Shown here in pieces: positions 14,345-23,245 of a stretch of 30,689 nucleotides of DNA (the first letter of the stretch is position 1; each line of letters opens with the position of its first letter). Where the stretch lies: the NCBI GenBank assembly GCA_900770215.1, contig CAAGJW010000014.1, forward strand, positions 1-30,689. The letters run 5' to 3'. Below the pieces are notes generated by a model that was given only the letters and a program-made list of their open reading frames with translations, ran no database searches and was not told the DNA's origin. The position numbers were made by a program, and so were the translations under genes. This stretch comes from Bacteroidales bacterium. GTDB taxonomy: Bacteria > Bacteroidota > Bacteroidia > Bacteroidales > Muribaculaceae.

Positions 14345-16452
14345 AACAGTCGAACAAGAAACATATTCTGGCGCGTTACCTGCTGGTAGTGGGTTTCATG
14401 CTCGTGTTTTCGATCTTGATCGTCTACGACACGTTCAAGACCACTGTGGTCTATGCCCACCAGTGGGAAAACAAGGCCGACAGCCTGTGGCTCGACACCA
14501 CCGAGATAGAGCCCGAGCGCGGCAAGATACTGGCCGACAACGGCACCGTGCTGGCTGCCAACATGAATTTTTTCACCGCCCGTGTCGACTTTGGCTCGGC
14601 TGGCATCAAAGACGACACCTTGCGCAAGTACCTGCCTGCCCTGTGCGACAGCCTAGCTGCATTTGACCCCGACAGGAGCAAGACGGCGGCCCAGTGGAAA
14701 GCCGAGATACTGGCTGCACGGGCCAAGAAGAAGACTTCGTTCAGACTGTTCAAGAAGTTGTCGCACAACGAGTTTGAACGTCTCAAGCAGTTTCCGTTTT
14801 TCAACAAGCGCCAGCGCGAGAGCGGCCTCTATGCCGAGAAGCAGAATGCGCGTTGCAAGCCCTATGGCATGATGGCCTCGCGCAGTATAGGCAACGTGAG
14901 CGAGCGCGTCGACACGGTCTACAACAAGGCCACGGGGCGCCGCCGCATCGTGAGCCACGGCTATCACGGCCACTCGGGACTTGAAATGGCGCTCGACTCG
15001 CTGCTCTACGGCGTGCCGGGCAAGGCGCAGAACATACAGCTCACCAACAATGCCGTGAAGTGGAGCATTGTGCCGGCCATCAACGGCTACGACATCACCA
15101 CCACCATCAATGTGCAGCTGCAAGACATCCTTGAGGAGGAGCTCTCGAGCATGCTCAAGGAGTCGAATGCCCGCTGGGGCACGGCCGTGCTCATGCAAGT
15201 GCAGACCGGCGAAATCAAGGCCATCTCCAACCTGGAGTGGAACGAGGAGGCCGGCGACTATGTGGAGGGGCGCAACAATGCCGTGCTGGGCTACGAGCCT
15301 GGCTCGGTGATGAAGCCCATATCGATGATGGTGGCCCTGGAAAACGGCACAGTCAAGAATATCGACGCCAAGTGGGAGACCGGCGCCGTGTGGAACTACT
15401 GCGGCCGCCCCATCAAGGACCCCCATGGCGGCCCGGCCCTCTCGCCGCGCGAGATCATCGAGATGTCGAGCAACATAGGCATGTCGAAGATCACCGTGCA
15501 GGCCTATGGCAACAACCCCGACGGTTTCCGCCAGCAACTGGTGAAGATGGGCTTTTTCGAGCCCTACCACTCGGGCATAGGCGGCGAGATGGAGCCCAAG
15601 TTTGCCCATCTGCCCAACAACAACGGCGGCCGCGTGGCCCTCACGCGCATGGCCTTTGGCTACACCACCGAGATACCGCCGCTTCACATTCTGGGCATGT
15701 ACAATGCCATTGCCAACGACGGCAAGTATGTGTGCCCGCACCTGGTGAAGAAGCTCTCCCGTGCCGGAGAGCCCGACTCGATCGTGCCCGTGCGCTACAT
15801 ACGCCGCCAGGTGTGCTCTCCCGAGAACGCCGCCAAGCTGCGCCAGTGCCTGCACGACGTGGTGTGGGGGCCTCACGGCACAGCCCGCAAGTGGGTGCAG
15901 AGCGACCTGGTGGAGATTGCCGGCAAGACGGGCACGGCCTATATCATAGGCAAGGACGGGCGCTACGGGTCGACCAAGCGGTTGGCCTTCTGCGGTTTTT
16001 TCCCCTATAGCCACCCGCTCTACTCGTGCGTGGTGCTCATGCTTGGTGCCGACCGCGGCGCCGGGGCAAGCAGCGGCGTAGTGCTCAAGAATGTGGCGCT
16101 CAAGATGTATGCCCGTGGCCTGCTCGACAACAAGAGCGACTACCGGGCCACGGCAGCCGGCCATGTGCCCGCTGCCCCCACGCTCTATGCCACCGATAGC
16201 AAGGGCCGTGCGGCCAACCTGCGCAACGGCATCGGGCTGAAGACGGCCAAGGTGCTGGCTCGCCCTGGGGCGGGAGGCCGCAATGTGGTGCCCAACGTGG
16301 TGGGCCTGAGCGCGCGCGAGGCCATAGGGCGCCTCGAGCGCCGCGGCATGAGCGTGCGCACCCAGGGCTATGGCTACGTCGTGGAGCAAAGCCTGGCACC
16401 TGGCCAGCCCTACACCCGCGGCGAGATGGTGTATCTCAAGCTCAAGGGGTGA
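14341..16452 (+). CDS. ftsI: Septal peptidoglycan transpeptidase (FtsI/PBP3) with C-terminal PASTA domain
   Basis: This penicillin-binding protein cross-links septal peptidoglycan. The 703-residue product has a short cytoplasmic tail, a membrane helix (about 12-28), a dimerisation/pedestal region starting at IEPERGKILADNG, and a transpeptidase domain. All three active-site motifs are present: Ser322-x-x-Lys325 (GSVMK), Ser376-Ser-Asn378 and Lys529-Thr-Gly531. The C-terminal region (about 645-703), beginning VVPNVVGLSAREAIGRLE, is a PASTA domain, absent from E. coli FtsI but common in Bacteroidota and Gram-positive homologues. It is about 115 residues longer than E. coli FtsI. It overlaps the ftsL-like gene by 4 bp and is followed by murE after 61 bp. 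Confidence 0.94.
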   Translation: MKQSNKKHILARYLLVVGFMLVFSILIVYDTFKTTVVYAHQWENKADSLWLDTTEIEPERGKILADNGTVLAANMNFFTARVDFGSAGIKDDTLRKYLPALCDSLAAFDPDRSKTAAQWKAEILAARAKKKTSFRLFKKLSHNEFERLKQFPFFNKRQRESGLYAEKQNARCKPYGMMASRSIGNVSERVDTVYNKATGRRRIVSHGYHGHSGLEMALDSLLYGVPGKAQNIQLTNNAVKWSIVPAINGYDITTTINVQLQDILEEELSSMLKESNARWGTAVLMQVQTGEIKAISNLEWNEEAGDYVEGRNNAVLGYEPGSVMKPISMMVALENGTVKNIDAKWETGAVWNYCGRPIKDPHGGPALSPREIIEMSSNIGMSKITVQAYGNNPDGFRQQLVKMGFFEPYHSGIGGEMEPKFAHLPNNNGGRVALTRMAFGYTTEIPPLHILGMYNAIANDGKYVCPHLVKKLSRAGEPDSIVPVRYIRRQVCSPENAAKLRQCLHDVVWGPHGTARKWVQSDLVEIAGKTGTAYIIGKDGRYGSTKRLAFCGFFPYSHPLYSCVVLMLGADRGAGASSGVVLKNVALKMYARGLLDNKSDYRATAAGHVPAAPTLYATDSKGRAANLRNGIGLKTAKVLARPGAGGRNVVPNVVGLSAREAIGRLERRGMSVRTQGYGYVVEQSLAPGQPYTRGEMVYLKLKG

Positions 16453-16513
16453 GCCACGACACGGCTGCAGGTGCCCATGTGTAAAGACAATAAAATATTA
16501 AGATGAGATAAAA

Positions 16514-17995
16514 ATGGAAAAACAACTCAAAGATTTAATCGCTGCCATCGACGCCAAGCGGGTAGTGGGCAGCCTCGACAAGCGCATTGTCGAGGTCACC
16601 AACGACTCGCGCCAGGCGCGTGAGGGCTCGCTCTTTATCGCCGTGCGCGGCGCCGTGGTCGATGCCCACCAGTTTATCCCGGCTGTGGTGGCCACCGGTG
16701 CTGCCGCCATAGTGTGCGAGGAGCTGCCCGCTACACTCGACGAGGCTGTGACCTATGTGCAAGTGCCCAACAGCACCCAGGCCGAGGCCCTGCTGGCCGA
16801 TGCCTGGTATGATCATCCCAGCTCGCAGCTCAAGCTCGTGGGCGTGACGGGCACCAATGGCAAGACCACCACAGCCACGCTGCTCTATGAGATGGCCCGG
16901 CTCATGGGCTACAAGGCCGGCCTGCTCTCGACGGTGAAAAACGTGGTCGACCGCACCGAGTATCCTGCCAAGCAGACCACGCCGGGCAGCCTTGAAATCA
17001 ACCGCTTCCTGCACGAGATGGTGCTGGCGGGCTGCGACTATGCCTTCATGGAGGTGAGCAGCCACGCCTGTGTGCAGTACCGCATCGACGGGTTGCACTT
17101 TGCCGGCGGCATCTTCACCAATCTCACCCGCGATCATCTCGACTTCCACAAGACGGTGGAAAACTACATCAAGGCCAAGAAGCGCTTCTTCGACTTGCTG
17201 CCGCCCGATGCCTTCGCCCTGGTCAATGCCGACGACAAGCAGGGCAGCGTGATGGTGCAGAACACCAAGGCCCGCAGCTACACCTACTCGTTGCGTGCCA
17301 TGGCCGACTTCAAGGGCCGCGTGATAGAGGACCGTCTCGACGGCATGACGGTGAACTTCAACGGCCAGGAGCTTGAGGTGCGCTTCACAGGCCGCTTCAA
17401 CGTCTACAACCTGCTTTCGGTGTACGGTGCATCGGTACTGCTCGGGTTCCCTAAAGACGAGGTGCTGGTCAAGATGAGCCTGCTCGTGCCAGTGGCCGGG
17501 CGTTTCCAGACCATGACCTCGCCGCGCGGCTACACGGCAGTGGTCGACTATGCCCACACGCCCGATGCCCTGGTCAACGTGCTCGGCACCATTGCCGAGG
17601 TGCTTGACGGCAAGGGCCGCATCATCACCGTGTGCGGCGCCGGCGGCAACCGCGACAAGGGCAAGCGCCCCATGATGGCTGCCGAGGCCGCCAAGCGCAG
17701 CGACCAGGTGATACTCACCAGCGACAACCCGCGCTTTGAAGACCCCGAGGCCATCCTGGCCGACATGGAGGCCGGGCTCGACGACGACGACCGCAGCCGC
17801 GTGCTCAAGATCACCGACCGCGCCAGTGCCATAGCCACGGCCTGCCAGCTGGCCAAGCCAGGCGACGTGGTGCTTGTGGCCGGCAAGGGGCACGAGGACT
17901 ACCAGGAGGTGAAGGGTGTGAAGCACCACTTCGACGACCGCGAGGTGCTGCAGCACATATTTGACAATGAAAAAAAACATGAGACGAACCGATAG
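16514..17995 (+). CDS. murE: UDP-N-acetylmuramoyl-L-alanyl-D-glutamate--meso-2,6-diaminopimelate ligase
   Basis: MurE adds the third residue of the peptidoglycan stem peptide in the cytoplasm. The ATP-binding loop GTNGKTT lies at 113-119. MEVSSHA and TNLTRDHLDFH follow, as does the ligase C-domain with GAGGNRDKGKRP. The DNPR motif (Asp404-Arg407, in SDNPRFEDP) marks meso-diaminopimelate rather than lysine as substrate, as expected for Bacteroidota. Length (493 residues) is normal. It lies 21 bp before mraY. murF, which normally follows murE in E. coli, is not in this cluster. Confidence 0.96.
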   Translation: MEKQLKDLIAAIDAKRVVGSLDKRIVEVTNDSRQAREGSLFIAVRGAVVDAHQFIPAVVATGAAAIVCEELPATLDEAVTYVQVPNSTQAEALLADAWYDHPSSQLKLVGVTGTNGKTTTATLLYEMARLMGYKAGLLSTVKNVVDRTEYPAKQTTPGSLEINRFLHEMVLAGCDYAFMEVSSHACVQYRIDGLHFAGGIFTNLTRDHLDFHKTVENYIKAKKRFFDLLPPDAFALVNADDKQGSVMVQNTKARSYTYSLRAMADFKGRVIEDRLDGMTVNFNGQELEVRFTGRFNVYNLLSVYGASVLLGFPKDEVLVKMSLLVPVAGRFQTMTSPRGYTAVVDYAHTPDALVNVLGTIAEVLDGKGRIITVCGAGGNRDKGKRPMMAAEAAKRSDQVILTSDNPRFEDPEAILADMEAGLDDDDRSRVLKITDRASAIATACQLAKPGDVVLVAGKGHEDYQEVKGVKHHFDDREVLQHIFDNEKKHETNR

Positions 17996-18016
17996 ACAAA
18001 TGTAAAAGATAAATAT

Positions 18017-19276
18017 ATGTTGTACTATTTATTTCACTATTTAGAGCAATTCGACGTGCCGGGCGCGCGGCTGTTTGACTACATCACTTTCCGTGCCGGT
18101 TTTGCGCTCATCCTGTCGTTGTTTATAGCCATCGTGTTTGGCCGCAAGATCATCGACCGCCTGCAGCTCATGCAAGTGGGCGAGATCGTGCGCAACCTGG
18201 GCCTGCAGGGGCAAATGGAGAAGAAGGGCACCCCCACCATGGGCGGCATCATCATCATCCTGGCCATTGTGGTGCCCTGCCTGCTGCTGGGCAAGCTGGG
18301 CAACATCTACATGATACTCATGATCATTGCCACGCTGTGGTGCGGAGCGCTGGGCTTCTGCGACGACTACATCAAGGTGGCCCACCACAACAAGGAGGGC
18401 ATGAAGGGCAAGTTTAAGATTGTGGGCCAGGTGGGCCTGGGTCTCATCGTGGGCCTCACGATGTACTTGAGCCCTGCCATTGTGATGGACCAGAACGTGG
18501 AGGTGGTCGACCCCGTGACCCACGAGGTCGTGATCGAGCACAAGGCGCAAAACATAAAGGCGGCCGAGACCACCATCCCCTTTGTGAAAAACCACAATTT
18601 CAACTACTCGTGGTTCACCAAGTGGATGGGCGATGACGCCAGCACGGGCGGCTGGATCGTGTTTATACTGGTCACCATCTTTGTGGTGGCGGCAGTGAGC
18701 AATGGCGCCAATCTCACCGACGGGCTCGACGGCCTGGCCACGAGCACCTCGGCAGTGATAGGGGTGGCGCTGGCCATCATGTGCTACTTGGGGGGCAATG
18801 TGGTGTATTCCACCTATCTCAATATCATGTATATCCCCAATAGCAGCGAGCTTGTGGTGTATGCCGCGGCCTTTATCGGGGCCACGGTGGGCTTCTTGTG
18901 GTACAACGGCTATCCGGCCCAGGTGTTTATGGGCGACACGGGCAGCCTGTGCCTGGGCGGCATCATCGCCGTGTTTGCCATTCTCATACGCAAGGAGCTG
19001 CTCATTCCCATCTTGTGTCTCACCTTCTTCTGCGAGGACTTGAGCGTGATGATACAGGTGGCCTATTTCAAGTACACCAAGAAGCGCTACGGTGTGGGCA
19101 AGCGCATCTTCAAGATGACGCCGCTGCACCATCACTTCCAGGTGCCGGCGGGTCAGGTCGAGGCCAAGTGGCAGAAGCCTGCGCACGCCATCCCCGAGCC
19201 CAAGATAGTGATGCGCTTTGTGCTGGTTGCCATCTTGCTGGCAGTGCTCACCTTTGTGACACTTAAGATAAGATAG
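18017..19276 (+). CDS. mraY: Phospho-N-acetylmuramoyl-pentapeptide-transferase (lipid I synthase)
   Basis: MraY moves phospho-MurNAc-pentapeptide to undecaprenyl phosphate in the inner membrane. The conserved aspartates are visible: Asp116-Asp117 in FCDDYIK and Asp235/Asp238 in NLTDGLDGLA. The histidine motif MTPLHHHFQ lies near the C-terminus. At 419 residues it is about 60 longer than E. coli MraY, mainly through an extra loop between the DDYIK and NLTDG motifs (about 155-205, containing VVDPVTHEVV and a Trp-rich segment). This longer form appears typical of Bacteroidota. About ten hydrophobic segments fit the known fold. It lies between murE and murD, with short gaps to both. Confidence 0.96.
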   Translation: MLYYLFHYLEQFDVPGARLFDYITFRAGFALILSLFIAIVFGRKIIDRLQLMQVGEIVRNLGLQGQMEKKGTPTMGGIIIILAIVVPCLLLGKLGNIYMILMIIATLWCGALGFCDDYIKVAHHNKEGMKGKFKIVGQVGLGLIVGLTMYLSPAIVMDQNVEVVDPVTHEVVIEHKAQNIKAAETTIPFVKNHNFNYSWFTKWMGDDASTGGWIVFILVTIFVVAAVSNGANLTDGLDGLATSTSAVIGVALAIMCYLGGNVVYSTYLNIMYIPNSSELVVYAAAFIGATVGFLWYNGYPAQVFMGDTGSLCLGGIIAVFAILIRKELLIPILCLTFFCEDLSVMIQVAYFKYTKKRYGVGKRIFKMTPLHHHFQVPAGQVEAKWQKPAHAIPEPKIVMRFVLVAILLAVLTFVTLKIR

Positions 19277-19312
19277 AAAAAAATTGACTCAACTACATTG
19301 TTATTATATAAG

Positions 19313-20662
19313 ATGAAAAAACGTATCGTGGTTTTAGGCGGAGGAGAGAGCGGCGCCGGAGCTGCCGTCCTGGCCAAAGTGAAGGGTATGGACGTGTTCT
19401 TGACCGACATGGGCAAGATTGCGCCCAAGTACAAGCAACTGCTTGAGCAATACGATATAGAGTGGGAAGAGGGCCATCCGCACACCGAGTCGAGAGTGCT
19501 GGCGGCCGACGAGATAATAAAGAGCCCCGGTGTGCCCAACGACGTGCCCATCCTGGTGAAGGCTCACAAGAAGAGCATACCGGTCATCAGCGAGATCGAG
19601 TTTGCCGGCCGCTATACCGATGCCAAGATGGTGTGCATCACCGGCAGCAACGGCAAGACGACCACCACCTTGCTCACCTATCACATCTTGCAGAAGGCGG
19701 GCCTCAACGTGGGCCTGGCCGGCAATGTGGGCAAGAGCCTGGCCCTGCAGGTGGCCACCGAGAGCCACGACGTGTATGTGATAGAGCTGAGCAGCTTCCA
19801 ACTCGACAACATGTATGACTTCAAGGCCAACGTGGCAGTGATACTCAACATCACGCCCGACCACCTCGACCGCTACGACTTCAAGATGGAGAACTATGTG
19901 GCCGCCAAGTTCCGCATCATGCAGAACCAGACGAGCGACGACGCCTTCATCTACTGGCACGACGACCCGGTGGTGACGGCCCAGCTCAAGCACGTGACGA
20001 GCGAGGCCCGCATGCTGCCCTTCAGCGCCCTCGACGAGGAGGGTTGCGCCGCCAGGCTCGACGAGAGCGGCGTGATGAAATTTGATGTGGGCGACAGGCA
20101 CTGGGAGATGCCCCGTGCCCAGCTTTCGCTCAAGGGGCTGCACAACGTGTACAACTCGATGGCTGCCGGCCTCTCGGCCACGTTTCTCAACGTCAACGAC
20201 GAGGTGATACGCCGTGCCCTGGCCGACTTTGAAGCTGTGGAGCACCGCCTGGAATACGTGCGCACGGTGGGCGGCGTGACCTATATCAACGACTCAAAGG
20301 CAACCAACGTCAATGCTACCTGGTATGCCCTCGAGAGCATGACCACGCCGGTGGTGCTCATCCTGGGCGGCAAGGACAAGGGCAACGACTACAGTGAGAT
20401 AGAAGACTTTGTGAAGGAGAAGGTGAAGGCCATCGTGTGCCTGGGTGTCGACAACAGCAAGCTGCACAAGTTCTTCGACGGCAAGGTGCCTAACATCACC
20501 GATGCCCGCTCGATGCCCGAGGCTGTGGCCAAGTGCCACGCCTATGCCCAGAGAGGCGACACTGTGCTGCTCTCGCCCTGCTGTGCGAGCTTCGACCTGT
20601 TTAAGAACATGGAGGATCGCGGCTGCCAGTTTAAGGACTGCGTGAGAAAACTGGAAGACTGA
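19313..20662 (+). CDS. murD: UDP-N-acetylmuramoyl-L-alanine--D-glutamate ligase
   Basis: MurD adds D-glutamate to UDP-MurNAc-L-Ala. The N-terminal nucleotide-fold motif VVLGGGESGAG (6-16) and the ATP loop GSNGKTT (111-117) are clear, followed by ELSSFQLD, NITPDHLDRY and YINDSKATN. I placed the start at the ATG at 19313, giving MKKRIVVLGG and 449 residues; an in-frame ATG at 19298 would only add MLLYK, which fits the family less well. The gene lies 36 bp after mraY and 68 bp before ftsW. Length and domain order are normal. Confidence 0.95.
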   Translation: MKKRIVVLGGGESGAGAAVLAKVKGMDVFLTDMGKIAPKYKQLLEQYDIEWEEGHPHTESRVLAADEIIKSPGVPNDVPILVKAHKKSIPVISEIEFAGRYTDAKMVCITGSNGKTTTTLLTYHILQKAGLNVGLAGNVGKSLALQVATESHDVYVIELSSFQLDNMYDFKANVAVILNITPDHLDRYDFKMENYVAAKFRIMQNQTSDDAFIYWHDDPVVTAQLKHVTSEARMLPFSALDEEGCAARLDESGVMKFDVGDRHWEMPRAQLSLKGLHNVYNSMAAGLSATFLNVNDEVIRRALADFEAVEHRLEYVRTVGGVTYINDSKATNVNATWYALESMTTPVVLILGGKDKGNDYSEIEDFVKEKVKAIVCLGVDNSKLHKFFDGKVPNITDARSMPEAVAKCHAYAQRGDTVLLSPCCASFDLFKNMEDRGCQFKDCVRKLED

Positions 20663-20730
20663 ACACAAGAGAGTGAGGGTGGTGGCAATATTGCCCTATA
20701 AACCATTGAGAAAGAGAGAAAAAATATAAC

Positions 20731-22074
20731 ATGTCGGAAAAAGCCAAGAGATATGAAGAAATGTCGCGCAAGTATGGCGACCCGTGGATATGGGGCATCT
20801 ACTTCACGCTGATATTCTTGTCGATTATCGAGAGCTACAGCGCCTCGAGCCGCGAGGTGGCTACGGCAGGCGTGTACATGCCCATCATCAAGCAGGTCGT
20901 GTTTCTTGCCATAGGCGGGCTGCTGCTCACCATGATCTATCGCACCGACTACAACAACAAGACCCTGCTGGCCATCATGATACCAGGGCTGGGCTTGGTC
21001 ACGCTGCTGTGCTTGGTGTATGTGAGGATGTTTGGCGAGGTGGTCAACGGCGCCCAGCGTGCCATCACCCTGCCGGGCTTCACCATTCAGCCTGCCGAGC
21101 TGGCCAAGCTGTCGATAGTCACGTTGCTGGCCTATATCCTGGCCCGCAACCAGAAGAACAAAGACGTGAAAACCACGGGGATGGTCGAGGCCGCCTCGGT
21201 GGTGGCGGTGTTTGGCTTCCTGCTCTTGCAGAGCGGCCTCACCAACACGTTGCTGCTCATGTGCATCAGTGGCTCGATGATGCTTATAGGCGGAGCCAGG
21301 CTCAAGCGCATAGGCTATGTGCTGGTGGCCTATGCCGTGCTCTTCGGCGTGTTCTGGGTCATCAAGAATCACAACGACAACCAGGAGGCTACGCTCAACG
21401 GCCCGGGAGCCACGAGCGAGCTCATCGTGCAAGAGGGCGACACGCTGGGCACGACGGGCGGCGACAAGCCTTTGGTCAACCGCCAGAGCACGTGGAAAAA
21501 CCGCGTGCGCGACTGGTGGCACAGCGACTCGCTGGTGTACAAGCCCATCACGAGCAAAAACACGCAGGAGATGATATCGCGCATGGCGCAAGCCCATGGC
21601 GGCATCACCGGCGTGGGACTGGGCAACTCGCGCGAGTGCAGCCGGCTGCCGCTGGCCTTCAGCGACTACATCTACTCGATCATCGTCGAGGAGATGGGAC
21701 TCATAGGCGGTGTGTGCGTGCTCATCCTCTACCTGTGGCTGCTGGCCCGGGCTGCCATGATAGCCCGCCGGTGCCGCCGCGTGCTGCCGGCACTGCTCAT
21801 CATCGGTATGGCCTCGATGGTCGCCTTCCAAGCCCTGTTTCACATGGCCATCAACGTGGGCGTGTTTCCCGTTTCGGGCCAGCCCCTGCCGCTCATCTCC
21901 AAGGGCGGCACCTCGATCATCGTCACAAGCGTGGCCTTCGGCATGATGTTGAGCATAAGCCGCACCATTGCCAACCAAAACAGCAAGAACAACAAAACCG
22001 AGGAGGCTCAGCTGCCCGACGACTTGCGCGCTGAGAATCCCACACAAATGATAAGAGAAAATGAATGGAAATGA
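20731..22074 (+). CDS. ftsW: Septal peptidoglycan glycosyltransferase FtsW (SEDS family)
   Basis: FtsW polymerises lipid II at the septum together with FtsI. The 447-residue multi-pass protein shows SEDS motifs: NGAQRAITLPGFTIQPAEL (about 110-128), a GVGLGNSRE segment after the large periplasmic loop, and FPVSGQPLPLISKGGTS near the end. The loop around 220-285 is long and polar. The cytoplasmic C-terminus is rich in Asn, Glu and Asp. A frame for murG begins 14 bp before the ftsW stop, and a second murG ATG lies one base after it, so the two genes are translationally linked. RodA is the alternative SEDS assignment, but the position inside the division cluster favours FtsW. Confidence 0.94.
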   Translation: MSEKAKRYEEMSRKYGDPWIWGIYFTLIFLSIIESYSASSREVATAGVYMPIIKQVVFLAIGGLLLTMIYRTDYNNKTLLAIMIPGLGLVTLLCLVYVRMFGEVVNGAQRAITLPGFTIQPAELAKLSIVTLLAYILARNQKNKDVKTTGMVEAASVVAVFGFLLLQSGLTNTLLLMCISGSMMLIGGARLKRIGYVLVAYAVLFGVFWVIKNHNDNQEATLNGPGATSELIVQEGDTLGTTGGDKPLVNRQSTWKNRVRDWWHSDSLVYKPITSKNTQEMISRMAQAHGGITGVGLGNSRECSRLPLAFSDYIYSIIVEEMGLIGGVCVLILYLWLLARAAMIARRCRRVLPALLIIGMASMVAFQALFHMAINVGVFPVSGQPLPLISKGGTSIIVTSVAFGMMLSISRTIANQNSKNNKTEEAQLPDDLRAENPTQMIRENEWK

Positions 22075-23170
22075 AATGAATTTTCTGGTGAGCGGCGGTG
22101 GCACTGGCGGCCACATCTTTCCCGCTCTGTCGATTGCCAATGAAATCAAGCGCCGCTATCCCCAGGCGCGCATCCTCTTTGTGGGTGCCCAGGGACGCAT
22201 GGAGATGGAACGCGTGCCCGCCGCAGGCTATCCCATCAAGGGCCTGCCGGTGATGGGCTTCGACCGCAAGCACTTGCTCAGAAACGTGAAGGTGCTCTAC
22301 CGCGTGTGGAAGTGCACCCGCATGGCCAAGAATATCATCAAGGAGTTCAATCCCAACGTGGCCATAGGCGTGGGTGGCTATGCCAGCGGCCCCACGCTCA
22401 AGGAAGCCCAGAAGATGGGGGTGCCCACCCTGCTGCAAGAGCAAAACTCCTATGCCGGCGTGACCAACAAGCTCCTGGCCAAGGGGGCACAGTGCATATG
22501 CGTGGCCTACTCGGGCATGGAGCGCTTCTTCCCGGCCGATAAGATTGTGATGACGGGCAACCCGGTGCGCCGCAACCTGCTCGAGTGCACCGCCACGCCC
22601 CAGCAGGCTCGCCAGGAGCTGGGCCTCGACCCCGGCAAGAAGACCATACTCGTGATAGGCGGCAGCCTGGGGGCACGCACCGTGAACGAGAGCATCATTG
22701 CCGGGCTGCAGGCCATAGCCGGGCACGACGGTGTGCAGGTGCTGTGGCAGTCGGGCAAGTACTACGACGAGCAGTGCCGCAAGGCCCTGGAGGCCTCGGG
22801 CGTGACCAACGTGCACCAGGCGGCTTTTGTGACCCGCATGGACATGGCCTACCGTGCCGCCGACCTCGTGATATCGCGCGCCGGCGCCAGCAGCATCTCT
22901 GAGTTGCAGCTGCTGGGCAAGCCCGCCATTCTGGTGCCCAGCCCCAATGTGGCCGAGGATCACCAGACGCACAACGCCATGGCCCTTGTCGACAAGGGCG
23001 CGGCCATCATGGTCAAGGACGCCGAGGCGCGCGACAAGCTCGTGAGCACTGCTCTCGACACCGTGGCCAGCGCTGAGCGGCTGCAATCGCTGGCTGCCAA
23101 CGTGAAGAAGATGGCCCTGGCCAACGCTGCCGAGACGATCGTCGACCACGTGATGGCCATTGCCAAGTGA
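22061..23170 (+). CDS. murG: UDP-N-acetylglucosamine--lipid I N-acetylglucosamine transferase
   Basis: MurG adds GlcNAc to lipid I, making lipid II at the inner face of the membrane. The GT-B N-terminal motif SGGGTGGHIFPALSIA is complete, and GVGGYASGP, QEQNSYAG, TGNPVR, VIGGSLGAR and SRAGASSISEL follow in the usual order. The frame opens at 22061, overlapping ftsW by 14 bp. The internal ATG at 22076, one base after the ftsW stop, would start MNFLVSGGG and is closer to the family's usual N-terminus, so the true start may be there (364 instead of 369 residues). It lies 75 bp before murC. Confidence 0.95.
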   Translation: MNGNEMNFLVSGGGTGGHIFPALSIANEIKRRYPQARILFVGAQGRMEMERVPAAGYPIKGLPVMGFDRKHLLRNVKVLYRVWKCTRMAKNIIKEFNPNVAIGVGGYASGPTLKEAQKMGVPTLLQEQNSYAGVTNKLLAKGAQCICVAYSGMERFFPADKIVMTGNPVRRNLLECTATPQQARQELGLDPGKKTILVIGGSLGARTVNESIIAGLQAIAGHDGVQVLWQSGKYYDEQCRKALEASGVTNVHQAAFVTRMDMAYRAADLVISRAGASSISELQLLGKPAILVPSPNVAEDHQTHNAMALVDKGAAIMVKDAEARDKLVSTALDTVASAERLQSLAANVKKMALANAAETIVDHVMAIAK

Positions 23171-23245
23171 GCGGCGCAGGGGGCACACGACAACACAATA
23201 CAACGTTTTTTTTACTGACTAAATGCTTTTTTACAATCATCAACA

